Positions 1-7,240 of a stretch of 20,363 nt of DNA are shown here, piece after piece. The position numbers and the translations under genes are program-made. The notes under the pieces were generated by a model that saw only the letters and a list, made by a program, of their open reading frames with translations, ran no database searches and was not told the origin of the DNA. Origin of the DNA: Patescibacteria group bacterium. GTDB lineage: Bacteria; Patescibacteriota; Minisyncoccia; UBA6257; 02-FULL-45-10c. The DNA lies in contig JAMCXE010000020.1 of the NCBI GenBank assembly GCA_023474975.1, positions 1-20,363 on the forward strand. The letters run 5' to 3'. Every line of letters begins with the position of its first letter. The first letter of the stretch is position 1.

Positions 1-68
1 GTCTCCACTTTTCCATCGCGGTCTTTTATTCTTTTGTATATAACTATTCCAGCCGATATCTCTCTCAT
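1..68 (-). CDS. NUDIX hydrolase, N-terminal fragment (runs off window)
   Basis: Reading leftward from an ATG at 68, the frame stays open to the window edge and gives 22 residues beginning MREISAGIVIYKRIKDRDGK. This is the usual first beta-strand of NUDIX pyrophosphohydrolases such as the Ap4A/diadenosine-tetraphosphatase type (xxSAGxVIYxx...). The NUDIX box itself would lie outside the window, so the substrate cannot be judged. It starts 17 bases after rpmI on the same strand and is probably co-transcribed with infC-rpmI. rplT is normally expected at this position. Confidence 0.5.
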   Translation of the reverse strand, partial: MREISAGIVIYKRIKDRDGKVE

Positions 69-85
69 ATTAGTTTAATTACTTT

Positions 86-277
86 TTATTTTATCCGGCC
101 CTTAGTTTTAAATTGCAAAAAAGCTTTCATATCAACGTCTTTAATTATGGAAGCGCCTCTTTTGTTGCGGATCTGATTTCCGGATTTATTAGCTCTAAAA
201 TGATCCTGTGCCATTGAGCGTCTCATTAATTTACCGGTCTTTGTTTGTTTAAATCTTTTTGAAAAACTTTTTCTCAT
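86..277 (-). CDS. rpmI: 50S ribosomal protein L35
   Basis: A 63-residue, very basic protein. Residues 3-40 (KSFSKRFKQTKTGKLMRR...HFRANKS...RNKRG) follow the L35 pattern: a basic xxKRFKxTxTGKxxRR segment, a central H, then KxxxxxRxxR. Length fits L35 (about 60-66 aa). It is a large-subunit protein near the peptidyl-transferase side of the ribosome. It lies 51 bases downstream of infC in the conserved infC-rpmI order. No Shine-Dalgarno sequence is visible before the ATG; the upstream sequence is AT-rich. The intergenic spacer has a short GCGC...GCGC hairpin (about 301-318) that could be a leader structure, but that is only a suggestion. The normal third partner, rplT, does not follow. Confidence 0.9.
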   Translation of the reverse strand: MRKSFSKRFKQTKTGKLMRRSMAQDHFRANKSGNQIRNKRGASIIKDVDMKAFLQFKTKGRIK

Positions 278-328
278 AATTATATATTTTTATTCATATG
301 GGCGCTTTCGTAGTGCGCTGTTAGTGTG

Positions 329-832
329 CTATTTCTTTACTATTTGAACATTGAATCCTCGGCCCGTCCATTTTACATCGGCAAGAACCTTATGCTCCGG
401 GTTGACTGTTTTCATAAAGTCCCTTAATTTTTGTTTAGCGAGATCTTGGTGAGCTTTTTCCCTACCTCTTAGGTTGAGCAGGATCTCTACTTTGTGCCCC
501 TCGTCCAAGAACTTGTTGACCCTGGTCGCTTTAACTCCTAGATCGTGTTCGGCCTCCCTGACGCTGATCTGTACTTGCTTCATTTCCTGGGTTTTTTGCA
601 TCGATCTTTGCTTTTTCCATTTCTTTTCTTCCTGGTAGCGGTATTTATCAAAGCTGATTATTTTTGCTACTGGGGGATTGGTCATTGGCGATATTTCCAC
701 AAGATCCAAACCCTTTTCTTTGGCCATTTTTAACGCTTCCTCGGTTGGAAGGACGCCTAAATTAGCGCCTGTGTCGTCTATAACTCTTACCTCTCTTACG
801 TTTATTTTTTCGTTAAATTTAACCAATATCAA
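329..832 (-). CDS. infC: Translation initiation factor IF-3
   Basis: About 167 residues covering both IF-3 domains. The N-domain has NEKINVREVRVIDDTGANLG and the linker region has DLVEISPMTNPPVAKI..DKYRY. The C-domain has KQVQISVREAEHDLGVKATRVNKFLDEGHKVEI and ends with GRGFNVQIVKK. IF-3 binds the 30S subunit, prevents premature 50S joining and checks the start codon/initiator tRNA. There is no ATG in frame upstream of the conserved N-terminus. Possible starts are TTG at 832, ATA at 829 or TTG at 826. A good promoter (TAGACA, 17 bp, TAATAT) ends at 836, so transcription should begin near 829. That makes the 832 start doubtful and favours 829 or 826 on a nearly leaderless mRNA. Rare start codons are a known feature of infC, through IF-3 autoregulation in E. 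coli. Confidence 0.93.
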   Translation of the reverse strand: MILVKFNEKINVREVRVIDDTGANLGVLPTEEALKMAKEKGLDLVEISPMTNPPVAKIISFDKYRYQEEKKWKKQRSMQKTQEMKQVQISVREAEHDLGVKATRVNKFLDEGHKVEILLNLRGREKAHQDLAKQKLRDFMKTVNPEHKVLADVKWTGRGFNVQIVKK

Positions 833-835
833 TAC

Positions 836-864
836 ATATTAAAGGATTTGAGGGATTTTGTCTA
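836..864 (-). promoter_or_regulatory. Promoter of infC-rpmI
   Basis: On the minus strand TAGACA (864-859) and TAATAT (841-836) are separated by exactly 17 bp, close to the sigma-70 consensus. The expected start of transcription is around 829-830, at or inside the infC start region. Confidence 0.55.
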
Positions 865-867
865 TAG

Positions 868-1380
868 TTATCGCGAATCAAGCTCTTTGATCATTTCTGC
901 GTATAGAACAGGGCTTAGTTTTTGAATTTTATTTTTTATCTCTTCGGTGAATTCCGTTTTTTCTTGTTCTTCTGATCTATTGGCTGTTTCTTCGGCAATT
1001 TCAAGTTTGGGTGCAATGTAGTAATCTCTATATTCTTTGCCGGGAATAGGGCTTTTTCGTTCAAAGCTTGGTTCTTTGCGATATTCTTTACTCGCAACAG
1101 CAGCTAGACCCATGAATCCCAAGAGCTGATCAAATTCGGACATGCGGACGCGTTTTCTTTCCGGAGTCAGGTCTGGCTCCGGATCACCGGCTCCCCAGGT
1201 TTTGTAAAGATAAGTTAACTTAGTCCATGATTTAAATCCACGCCAAACTAACAGAAGATTTATTTTTTCTAAAGCATCTGCCGGCAATTTTTCTATTTCG
1301 CGAACCAGGCGTTTTTCTTTTTCCGGCAATGTTTCCGGCTTGTCATTCTTATTATTAAATTTTTCTTTTCCAAACTTCAT
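868..1380 (-). CDS. Hypothetical protein, charged, soluble
   Basis: A 170-residue protein I do not recognise. It starts with a Lys/Glu-rich segment (residues 1-30) and then a helical stretch (LVREIEKLPADALEKINLLLVWRGFKSWTKLTYLYK). The middle has a WGAGDPEPDLTPERKRVRMSEFDQLLGFMGLAAVA section, and the C-terminal half is acidic and helical. There is no signal peptide or membrane segment, and no cysteines or obvious catalytic motif. Repeated Trp/Leu spacing around residues 40-65 suggests a small helical domain. The ATG at 1380 has a weak TAACAT box 6 nt upstream and no Shine-Dalgarno, consistent with a leaderless mRNA. It ends 35 bases before infC on the same strand, but infC appears to have its own promoter. 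Confidence 0.7.
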   Translation of the reverse strand: MKFGKEKFNNKNDKPETLPEKEKRLVREIEKLPADALEKINLLLVWRGFKSWTKLTYLYKTWGAGDPEPDLTPERKRVRMSEFDQLLGFMGLAAVASKEYRKEPSFERKSPIPGKEYRDYYIAPKLEIAEETANRSEEQEKTEFTEEIKNKIQKLSPVLYAEMIKELDSR

Positions 1381-1485
1381 ATATTTATGTTAAATAATAA
1401 TCGGGAAAAAATAAAGAAGCATTTTCAAGTTTACTTGTTTTGTGGTATTTTATTGTAATAATCAAGAAAGTTAATATTTACTTAT

Positions 1486-2454
1486 ATGGCTATTATAGAA
1501 ACCGAGGATCTTACAAAAGAATATGACGGATTGATTGCGGTTAATAAATTAAATCTTAAAGTTGAAGAGGGAGAGATATTTGGTCTTTTGGGGCCGAATG
1601 GCGCCGGAAAGTCGACCACACTTCTTATGCTTACGACAATAGTAAGGCCGACTTCTGGGACTGCAAGGGTCAATGGATTTGATGTTGTTCACCAGCCTGA
1701 TCATGTCAGGAGGTCTATTGGTATAGTTTTTCAAGATCCTAGCTCAGACGATACCTTAACTGCATATGAAAATTTAAAATTACACGGCATGCTTTATAAT
1801 ATGCCGAAAGATCTTAGGGAAAAAAGAATAAAGGAGGTGCTTGAGCTTGTCGATCTAACCGATAGAAAAGATGATCTGGTAAAGCAATATTCCGGGGGGA
1901 TGAGAAGGAGGCTTGAACTTGGCAGGGGATTAATGCATCATCCCAAGATCGTATTTTTGGACGAGCCGACTTTAGGTCTAGACCCGCAATCACGCGAAAA
2001 TATATGGCATTATGTGGAGAAACTTTCCAAAGAAGAAAGAATAAGCGTCATCATTACTACTCATTATATGGACGAAGCCGATAAACTTTGCAATCGTTTG
2101 GCGATAATTGATAAGGGGCGAATAGTCGCTTCGGACTCTCCCGAGATGCTTAAAAAAGTTATTGGCGGAGATGTGATAAATATAAAAATAAAATATCCTG
2201 ATCTGGAAAAAATTAAGAAACTTGATTTTGTTAAAAAAATAACCGAAAAGAACGGGATAGTTTCTTTGGCGGTTACGGATGCGAACAAGCATTTGGCACA
2301 GATCCTGCAAGTGATTGGAAATGTTGATTCGGTCGAATTAAGATCTCCGACCCTAGACGATGTCTTTCTTCTTTGGAAAGTTTCTCCACAAAGGGATGAG
2401 TCGGCAGAGGGCGGGTGGGCGGAAAAGATCGTAAATTATAGATCAAAGAAATAA
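1486..2454 (+). CDS. ABC-2 type exporter, ATP-binding subunit (DrrA-like)
   Basis: 322 residues with a full ABC nucleotide-binding domain: Walker A GPNGAGKST (36-44), Q-loop FQD (82-84), signature YSGGMRRRLELG (135-146), Walker B IVFLDEP (155-161), D-loop GLDPQSR and H-loop TTHYMDEAD (H193). The C-terminal extension (about 215-322, with ELRSPTLDDVFL) is typical of the DrrA/CcmA-like ATPases that drive ABC-2 permeases. It powers export of an unknown substrate such as a drug, lipid or polysaccharide, and forms a two-gene operon with the permease 4 bases downstream. No Shine-Dalgarno is seen; TAATAT sits 8 bases before the ATG, suggesting a short or absent leader. Substrate cannot be inferred. 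Confidence 0.92.
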   Translation: MAIIETEDLTKEYDGLIAVNKLNLKVEEGEIFGLLGPNGAGKSTTLLMLTTIVRPTSGTARVNGFDVVHQPDHVRRSIGIVFQDPSSDDTLTAYENLKLHGMLYNMPKDLREKRIKEVLELVDLTDRKDDLVKQYSGGMRRRLELGRGLMHHPKIVFLDEPTLGLDPQSRENIWHYVEKLSKEERISVIITTHYMDEADKLCNRLAIIDKGRIVASDSPEMLKKVIGGDVINIKIKYPDLEKIKKLDFVKKITEKNGIVSLAVTDANKHLAQILQVIGNVDSVELRSPTLDDVFLLWKVSPQRDESAEGGWAEKIVNYRSKK

Positions 2455-2458
2455 AAAT

Positions 2459-3238
2459 ATGGATATATATAAAGAGTTGAATGGAATTTTGGCTATTTGG
2501 TATAGGGAAATAAAGGTTTTTTTGCGTGAAAAATCAAGGATCGTGGCATCTATAGTCAATCCGATTTTGTGGCTCTTAGTTTTTGGCGGAGGATTGGGTT
2601 CTAGTGTTTCCATTCCGGGTGTAAATTATCAATCATTTATTTTTCCGGGAATTTTAACTCAGGCCGTTCTTTTTTCTTCGGTATTTTTTGGCGTTTATAT
2701 TGTATGGGATAGAAAAATTGATTTTTTGAAGGAGGTTTTAGTGGCGCCTATTTCTCGCACTTCTATTTTTATGGGAAAGATAATCGGTGGGGCTACCGAT
2801 TCAATGGTTCAGTCCATTATTTTGCTTTTGATAGGTTTGTTATTGAGTAGGGTGGGACTTATTTCCGGATTGAATATAACGGCATTTTCTTTGTTCGCCG
2901 CGCTGATCATATTGTTTCTTTCAACCTGTGCCTTTGTAAGTGTGGGGCTGATAATCGGATCACAAATGGAAAGTCCCGAGGGCTTTCAGTTAATATCGAG
3001 TTTTCTTATTTTTCCGCTATTCTTTCTTTCTGGAGCGCTTTTTCCGATAAACAATCTTCCTGCCTGGCTAACCCCGCTCACTCTTGCTGATCCGCTTACT
3101 TATTCGGTTGACGCATTACGAAGTGTTTTGCTGAATGTCTCTCATTTTCGATTTATTTTCGATGTGGGTGTTTTAGCTGGATTTACAGTTCTGGTTATTA
3201 TCATCGGAACTTATGCGTTCAAGAAAATGAAGGTGTAG
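2459..3238 (+). CDS. ABC-2 type transporter permease (DrrB-like)
   Basis: 259 residues, strongly hydrophobic, with about six predicted membrane helices (roughly 25-45, 60-80, 105-130, 140-165, 175-195, 235-255). The segment LTLADPLTYSVDALRSVLL before the last helix is the classic ABC2_membrane/DrrB signature. NPILWLLVFGGGLGSSV in helix 1 and FPGILTQAVLFSSVFFGVYIVWDR also fit the family. It forms the membrane channel for the upstream ATPase. The stop of the ATPase and this ATG are 4 bases apart, so the two are translationally coupled. The operon ends at a strong hairpin at 3247-3276. Confidence 0.9.
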   Translation: MDIYKELNGILAIWYREIKVFLREKSRIVASIVNPILWLLVFGGGLGSSVSIPGVNYQSFIFPGILTQAVLFSSVFFGVYIVWDRKIDFLKEVLVAPISRTSIFMGKIIGGATDSMVQSIILLLIGLLLSRVGLISGLNITAFSLFAALIILFLSTCAFVSVGLIIGSQMESPEGFQLISSFLIFPLFFLSGALFPINNLPAWLTPLTLADPLTYSVDALRSVLLNVSHFRFIFDVGVLAGFTVLVIIIGTYAFKKMKV

Positions 3239-3246
3239 TTGAAAAT

Positions 3247-3276
3247 AAAAAACCCCGCAAGCTTGCGGGGTTTTTT
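3247..3276. terminator. Bidirectional rho-independent terminator
   Basis: A perfect 18-base palindrome (CCCCGCAAG/CTTGCGGGG, 3253-3270) is flanked by A6 on the left and T6 on the right. It serves both the ABC operon (plus) and ppdK (minus), which converge here. Confidence 0.93.
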
Positions 3277-3287
3277 ATTTTTTACGG

Positions 3288-5954
3288 TTATTTATTTTTT
3301 TCTTTTATCGCCGCTTGAGCTGCCGCTAATCTTGCGATCGGAACTCTGAATGGGGAGCAGGAAACATAACTTAGTCCTTCTCTGTGGCAGAATTCTATGG
3401 TCCGTGGCTCGCCCCCATGTTCTCCGCATATTCCAATTTTAAGATCTTTCTTTCGCCCCCCGCCTTTTTTGATCGCTATTCTCATTAATTCTCCTATGCC
3501 TTCCTGATCTAAGACCTCGAATGGATCATATTCGAAAATGCCTTGTTTTACATATTCTTTTAAGAATTTTCCGGCATCATCTCTGGAAAGTCCGGCTCCC
3601 ATTTGAGTAAGATCGTTTGTGCCAAATGAAAAAAATTCTGCACCAACATTTACAAGCTTGTCTGCGATAATCGCTGCTCTTGGAACTTCGATCATTGTTC
3701 CGATCTTATAATCCATCTTTATTTTTGCCGATCTTATTTTGGCTTCAATGGTCTTTATCGTATTTTCTTTTAATATAGAAAATTCTTTTGTGGTGGCGAC
3801 GAGGGGTATCATTATTTCGGGAACAACTTTGTGCTTTTTTCCGCACTTCGGACATTTTTTGGATACAGCAATGGCCGCATCAATGATAGCTTCTACTTGC
3901 ATATTGTAAATTTCGGGGAAGGTTATAGCCAACCTGCATCCTCGGTGTCCGAGCATTGGATTGAATTCGTGGAGATCGTTTATTTTTGCTTTTAAAACTT
4001 TTATCTCAACGTTCATTTCTTTGGCGATCTCATTTATATCCCTCTCTTCTTTTGGTAAAAACTCATGTAGCGGCGGATCGAGTAATCTTACTGTAACAGG
4101 GAATCCTTCCATTGTATGGAATAATCCTACAAAATCTTCTCTTTGATAGGGCAGAAGTTTGGCTAGAGCTTTTTTTCTGCTCTCAAGATCATTGGCCAAG
4201 ATCATTTCTCTTACGGCTTTTATTCTTTCGCCTTCAAAGAACATATGCTCGGTGCGGCAAAGACCGATGCCTTCTGCGCCAAATTTTCTAGCCATTGCGG
4301 CATCTGTTGGGGTATCCGCATTGGTCCTTACCCGCATTTTTCTAAAACTATCCGCCCAGAGCATAATTTTTCCAAAATCTCCGGAAAGTTCCGGGTCTTG
4401 AGTTGCGAGTTTGCCCGCATAAACTTTTCCGGTAGTTCCATCTAGAGAAATAAAATCCCCTTCTTTTAATACTATCCCTCTCCCTTTGATCGTCATTGTT
4501 TTAGCTTTTTCGTCAATAATCAGTTCCGAGCATCCGGCAACGCAGCAAGTGCCCATACCTCTGGCAACCACCGCGGCATGCGAGGTCATTCCGCCTCTAG
4601 CGGTTAAAATTCCCTTAGCTGAATGCATTCCGTCGATATCTTCAGGGGAGGTTTCTATTCTAACCAAGATAACATCAAGTCCTTCTTGAGTTTTTTTGAA
4701 TGCATCGGCCGCGGTAAAAACAATTTCTCCTACAGCTGCGCCGGGGGATGCGGGGAGTCCTTGAGTGATAGCTTCGGCTTTATCTAGAGCCATTGGATTA
4801 AATTGTTTGTGTAGAAGCTGATTGAGTTGATTTGGATCTATTCTCAGAAGCGCTTGTTCTTTGGTAATAATTTTTTCGCTTACCATATCAACTGCGATCT
4901 TAACTGCGGCTGCCGCAGTTCTTTTTCCGTTCCTTGCCTGTAAAACATAAAGTTTGCCTTGTTGAATGGTAAATTCCATATCCTGCATGTCTTTATAATG
5001 CTTTTCAACTTTATTACAGACGGTCACCAGCTCTTTATATATTTTAGGATCTTGATTTTTTAATGCGGAAACATGTAGCGGGGTTCTGATGCCGGCGACT
5101 ACGTCTTCTCCCTGCGCATTCATCAAATATTCGCCATAGAATTTAGCCTCTCCCGTGGATGGGTTTCTAGTGAAACAAACACCGGTTCCCGAATCATCGC
5201 CCAAATTTCCAAAGACCATTGCTTGAATATTTACGGCGGTGCCGATGAGACCTTTGATATTATTTATTTCCCTGTATCTTATCGCGCGATAGTTGTTCCA
5301 AGAATTAAAGACAGCTTTTATCGAAAGCTCCAATTGTTTTTTGGGGTCCTGGGGAAATTCTTTTCCTGTTTTAAGTTTTATAATTGCTTTGTATTTTTTG
5401 ACAACTTCTTGCATGTCTTCGGCTGTAAGATCGGTGTCGAATTTAGCTCCGACGGTATCTTTTACTGATTCCAAAATATGCTCGAAAGCGGAATGCTCAA
5501 CTTCTAAAACCACATTGCCGAACATCTGAATAAGCCTTCTATATGAATCCCATGCAAATCTGGGATTGTTCGTTTTTCTGGCTAAACCCAAAACGGATCC
5601 GTCGTTAAGCCCGAGATTTAAGATGGTATCCATCATTCCCGGCATTGAAGCCGCGGCTCCCGACCGGACAGAAACGAGAAGGGGATCATTTGCGTCGCCA
5701 AGCTTCTTTTCCATTTTATTTTCCAGACTGGCGAGCTTAACTTCTATTTGTTTCTGCGCTTCCGGCGGTATTTTTTTATTAGTGTCGTTATAGATCTTGC
5801 AGACTTCGGTGGTAATAGTAAATCCCGGGGGTACATTGATGCCGAGTTTTTTCATTTCGGCGAGATTTGCGCCTTTTCCCCCAAGGAGTTCTTTCATATC
5901 TTTATTTCCCTCTTCGAATGCGTAGACAAACTTTTTGTTCTTTTTTGTTGCCAT
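3288..5954 (-). CDS. ppdK: Pyruvate, phosphate dikinase
   Basis: 888 residues from the ATG at 5954 (MATKKNKKFVYAFEEG); the longer frame to 6011 adds a non-conserved leader and is unlikely. It interconverts PEP + AMP + PPi and pyruvate + ATP + Pi in the cytoplasm, a PPi-linked alternative to pyruvate kinase. Visible motifs: the N-terminal ATP-grasp region GGKGANLAEM and VPPGFTITTE, then RSGAAASMPGMMDTILNLG; the swivelling phosphohistidine domain GGMTSHAAVVARGMGTCC with the catalytic His; and the C-terminal PEP/pyruvate barrel with GIGLCRTEHMFF, GTNDLTQMG and GICGEHGGEP, containing the catalytic Cys. A small CPKCGKKH knuckle is inserted before VPEIMIPLV. Length matches the family (about 870-890 aa). 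It is a single gene that converges on the ABC operon. Confidence 0.96.
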   Translation of the reverse strand: MATKKNKKFVYAFEEGNKDMKELLGGKGANLAEMKKLGINVPPGFTITTEVCKIYNDTNKKIPPEAQKQIEVKLASLENKMEKKLGDANDPLLVSVRSGAAASMPGMMDTILNLGLNDGSVLGLARKTNNPRFAWDSYRRLIQMFGNVVLEVEHSAFEHILESVKDTVGAKFDTDLTAEDMQEVVKKYKAIIKLKTGKEFPQDPKKQLELSIKAVFNSWNNYRAIRYREINNIKGLIGTAVNIQAMVFGNLGDDSGTGVCFTRNPSTGEAKFYGEYLMNAQGEDVVAGIRTPLHVSALKNQDPKIYKELVTVCNKVEKHYKDMQDMEFTIQQGKLYVLQARNGKRTAAAAVKIAVDMVSEKIITKEQALLRIDPNQLNQLLHKQFNPMALDKAEAITQGLPASPGAAVGEIVFTAADAFKKTQEGLDVILVRIETSPEDIDGMHSAKGILTARGGMTSHAAVVARGMGTCCVAGCSELIIDEKAKTMTIKGRGIVLKEGDFISLDGTTGKVYAGKLATQDPELSGDFGKIMLWADSFRKMRVRTNADTPTDAAMARKFGAEGIGLCRTEHMFFEGERIKAVREMILANDLESRKKALAKLLPYQREDFVGLFHTMEGFPVTVRLLDPPLHEFLPKEERDINEIAKEMNVEIKVLKAKINDLHEFNPMLGHRGCRLAITFPEIYNMQVEAIIDAAIAVSKKCPKCGKKHKVVPEIMIPLVATTKEFSILKENTIKTIEAKIRSAKIKMDYKIGTMIEVPRAAIIADKLVNVGAEFFSFGTNDLTQMGAGLSRDDAGKFLKEYVKQGIFEYDPFEVLDQEGIGELMRIAIKKGGGRKKDLKIGICGEHGGEPRTIEFCHREGLSYVSCSPFRVPIARLAAAQAAIKEKNK

Positions 5955-5994
5955 AAATTTAAATGTTAATTGGCTATATTTTAACAAAAAATTA

Positions 5995-6032
5995 ATAAAA
6001 ATAAAACCCACAAATTGATTGCGGGTTTTATT
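5995..6032. terminator. Possible terminator hairpin upstream of ppdK
   Basis: AATAAAACCC (5998 on) pairs with GGGTTTTATT (to about 6030) around an imperfect inner stem. U-runs occur on both strands. It lies between divergent genes ppdK and the NYN gene, so it must end something read into this gap, possibly the structured element at 6030-6113 on the minus strand. Confidence 0.5.
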
Positions 6033-6113
6033 ATTTTGTGGAGGACCGTGAAGGCTGTCCGAACCAGCATTAAAAAATCTGGCAACGCAGGAATAATTGA
6101 TTTGAAATTAAAA
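6030..6113 (-). other. Structured intergenic element, possible small RNA or ppdK leader
   Basis: Between ppdK and the NYN gene this block is more GC-rich than its AT-rich surroundings. On the minus strand it can form CCAG...CTGG and GGAC...GTCC hairpins, with a T-arm-like GCTG-GTTCGGA-CAGC. The terminator-like hairpin at 5995-6032 follows. It matches no RNA family I can name: it lacks the SRP GGAA loop with its AGCAG strand and the RNase P core. I see no convincing promoter. Confidence 0.25.
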
Positions 6114-6207
6114 TAATATTTTTCCTTTTTAAATTATTTTAAATATTTGATTTTTATTCATCGCAAGATTATTATTTAAAAATAAAAATAATCAAAAAAT
6201 TATTGGT

Positions 6208-6720
6208 ATGTATAGGTCGTTAAATAATTACGCGTTTATAGACAGTCAAAATCTAAATCTCAGTATTCAAGATCAGGGCTGGAAATTGGATCTTATTAGG
6301 TTTAGAACATACCTTAAAGAAAAATATTCCGTAATCAAAGCATATATTTTTATCGGATATATGGAGGAGCACAAAGATTTATATAAATCTTTGCAGGAAT
6401 ATGGCTATGTTATTATTTTCAAACCCACCCTCAAGTACAAAGATGGGACGACTAAAGGAAATTGCGATGCGGAGCTGGTTTTGCAGGCCATGGTTGATTA
6501 TAAAGAATATGATAAAGCATTGATCGTATCTGGGGATGGAGATTTTTATTGCCTGGCAGATTATTTGGCTAAAAATGACAAGCTAGAATGCCTTTTAATT
6601 CCAAATAGAAACAAATATTCTGCTCTTTTGAAAAAGGTTAATCGTAATGATAAAAAATATTTGAATTTCGTAAGCGATCTGAGATCCAAGTTGGAGCTTA
6701 AAAAGAAAAAGGCCCCATAA
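6208..6720 (+). CDS. NYN/LabA-like PIN-fold domain protein (putative RNase)
   Basis: 170 residues. The first strand ends in AFIDSQNL (D12), followed by KGNCDAELVLQAM (D87) and DKALIVSGDGDF (D110, D112). These are the conserved acidic positions of the NYN domain (DUF88/LabA family), a PIN-like nuclease fold that usually acts on RNA in a metal-dependent way. The domain fills nearly the whole protein; a short Lys-rich tail (LELKKKKAP) could aid RNA contact. The gene stands alone, divergent from ppdK, and its stop codon lies inside the stem of a terminator (6704-6746). The target is unknown. No Shine-Dalgarno sequence is seen. Confidence 0.87.
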   Translation: MYRSLNNYAFIDSQNLNLSIQDQGWKLDLIRFRTYLKEKYSVIKAYIFIGYMEEHKDLYKSLQEYGYVIIFKPTLKYKDGTTKGNCDAELVLQAMVDYKEYDKALIVSGDGDFYCLADYLAKNDKLECLLIPNRNKYSALLKKVNRNDKKYLNFVSDLRSKLELKKKKAP

Positions 6721-6746
6721 GGACAGAACCTTAAGAGGGCTTTTTC
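6704..6746 (+). terminator. Terminator of NYN gene, overlapping its stop codon
   Basis: AAAAAG(G)CCC pairs with GGGCTTTTT, with an inner TAAGG/CCTTA stem. The left arm encodes the last lysines and proline of the NYN protein. Confidence 0.7.
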
Positions 6747-6789
6747 GTGGTGATCTTAATAGAAGATTATCATGATTTTCCCGGCAGTG

Positions 6790-7019
6790 TCAATTCTGAA
6801 TAACTTTCAATTTGTATTCAATCTTTGCCAGGAGCTGGCCGGAGCGAGCAGTACTTATCCCTAGTTGTGCGCCTATTTCTTTATAGGTGTACAACCTACC
6901 ATCAAAAAGTCCATATCTGTATTCAAAAGCTTTTAAATACTGAGGAGGCAAGTCCAGGACTTTTTTGATTTTTTGTATAGTCCTATTAAATCTTCGCTGT
7001 TTTTGTTGTTATTGATCAT
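6790..7019 (-). CDS. Stand-alone sigma-70 region 4 HTH protein, split by -1 frameshift
   Basis: From ATG 7019 the frame reads MINNNKNSEDLIGLYKKSKK and then stops after eight further residues. A -1 shift at A AAA AAG (6966-6960) continues for 56 codons to TGA 6790-6792. The second part contains LDLPPQYLKAFEYRYGLFDG, then YTYKEIGAQLGIS and QLLAKIEYKLKVI. This is the sigma-70 region 4 pattern (LPxxxxxxxxxRYGLxDG, xTxxEIGxxLGxS, RxxQLxxKxxxKL). The joined product is 76 aa, a DNA-binding HTH without the rest of a sigma factor. The second frame has no ATG of its own: a TAA precedes it in frame. TATAAT lies 15 nt before the ATG. This is either a real or programmed frameshift, or a homopolymer error; two A6 runs lie side by side. 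Confidence 0.6.
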
Positions 7020-7240
7020 GGAGTTGTTTGGTTAATTATAATTTTCGACCTTTAAGATCTCTATGATCTCATAGCTAATAAAATAGGCTAGATGGAGTTT
7101 TTTGCCGTTTTCGGCAGCTTTTCATGCCTTTGCATGATTGCTTTAAAATGGTTTCGTATACAAAAAGTTCGCCGCAAGCGGTAAGTTTTTGATTTAACTT
7201 TCAGGTATTGGTCGAAAGGCAGTAGGAGTTGAACCCATTG
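7020..7240. other. Intergenic region downstream of ssrA
   Basis: No credible gene. It holds a diverged copy of the tmRNA T-arm/acceptor end at 7206-7237 and a weak CCGC-TT-GCGG hairpin followed by T's on the minus strand (about 7160-7182), which could end ssrA transcription. It also holds small GCCG/CGGC and CATG/CATG hairpins (7105-7135). Confidence 0.4.
7206..7237 (-). repeat. Degenerate tandem copy of tmRNA 3' end
   Basis: Minus strand GGGTTCAACTCC recurs here about 35 nt after the same 12 bases in the tmRNA T-arm (7263-7252). The bases that follow (TACTGCCTTTCGACCAAT) align loosely with the tmRNA acceptor end (CGCCACTTCCACAAT). The stem no longer pairs fully, so it looks like a decayed duplicate. 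Confidence 0.5.

Noticed and set aside
5955..6011. N-terminal extension of PPDK to ATG 6011
   Set aside because: The extra 19 residues cover a terminator-like hairpin and are not PPDK-like; MATKKNKKF at 5954 is the natural start.
6030..6113. SRP (4.5S) RNA or RNase P RNA
   Set aside because: No GGAA tetraloop with the AGCAG opposite strand, and no GAGGAAAGTCC or ACAGAA core; similarity limited to short GC words.
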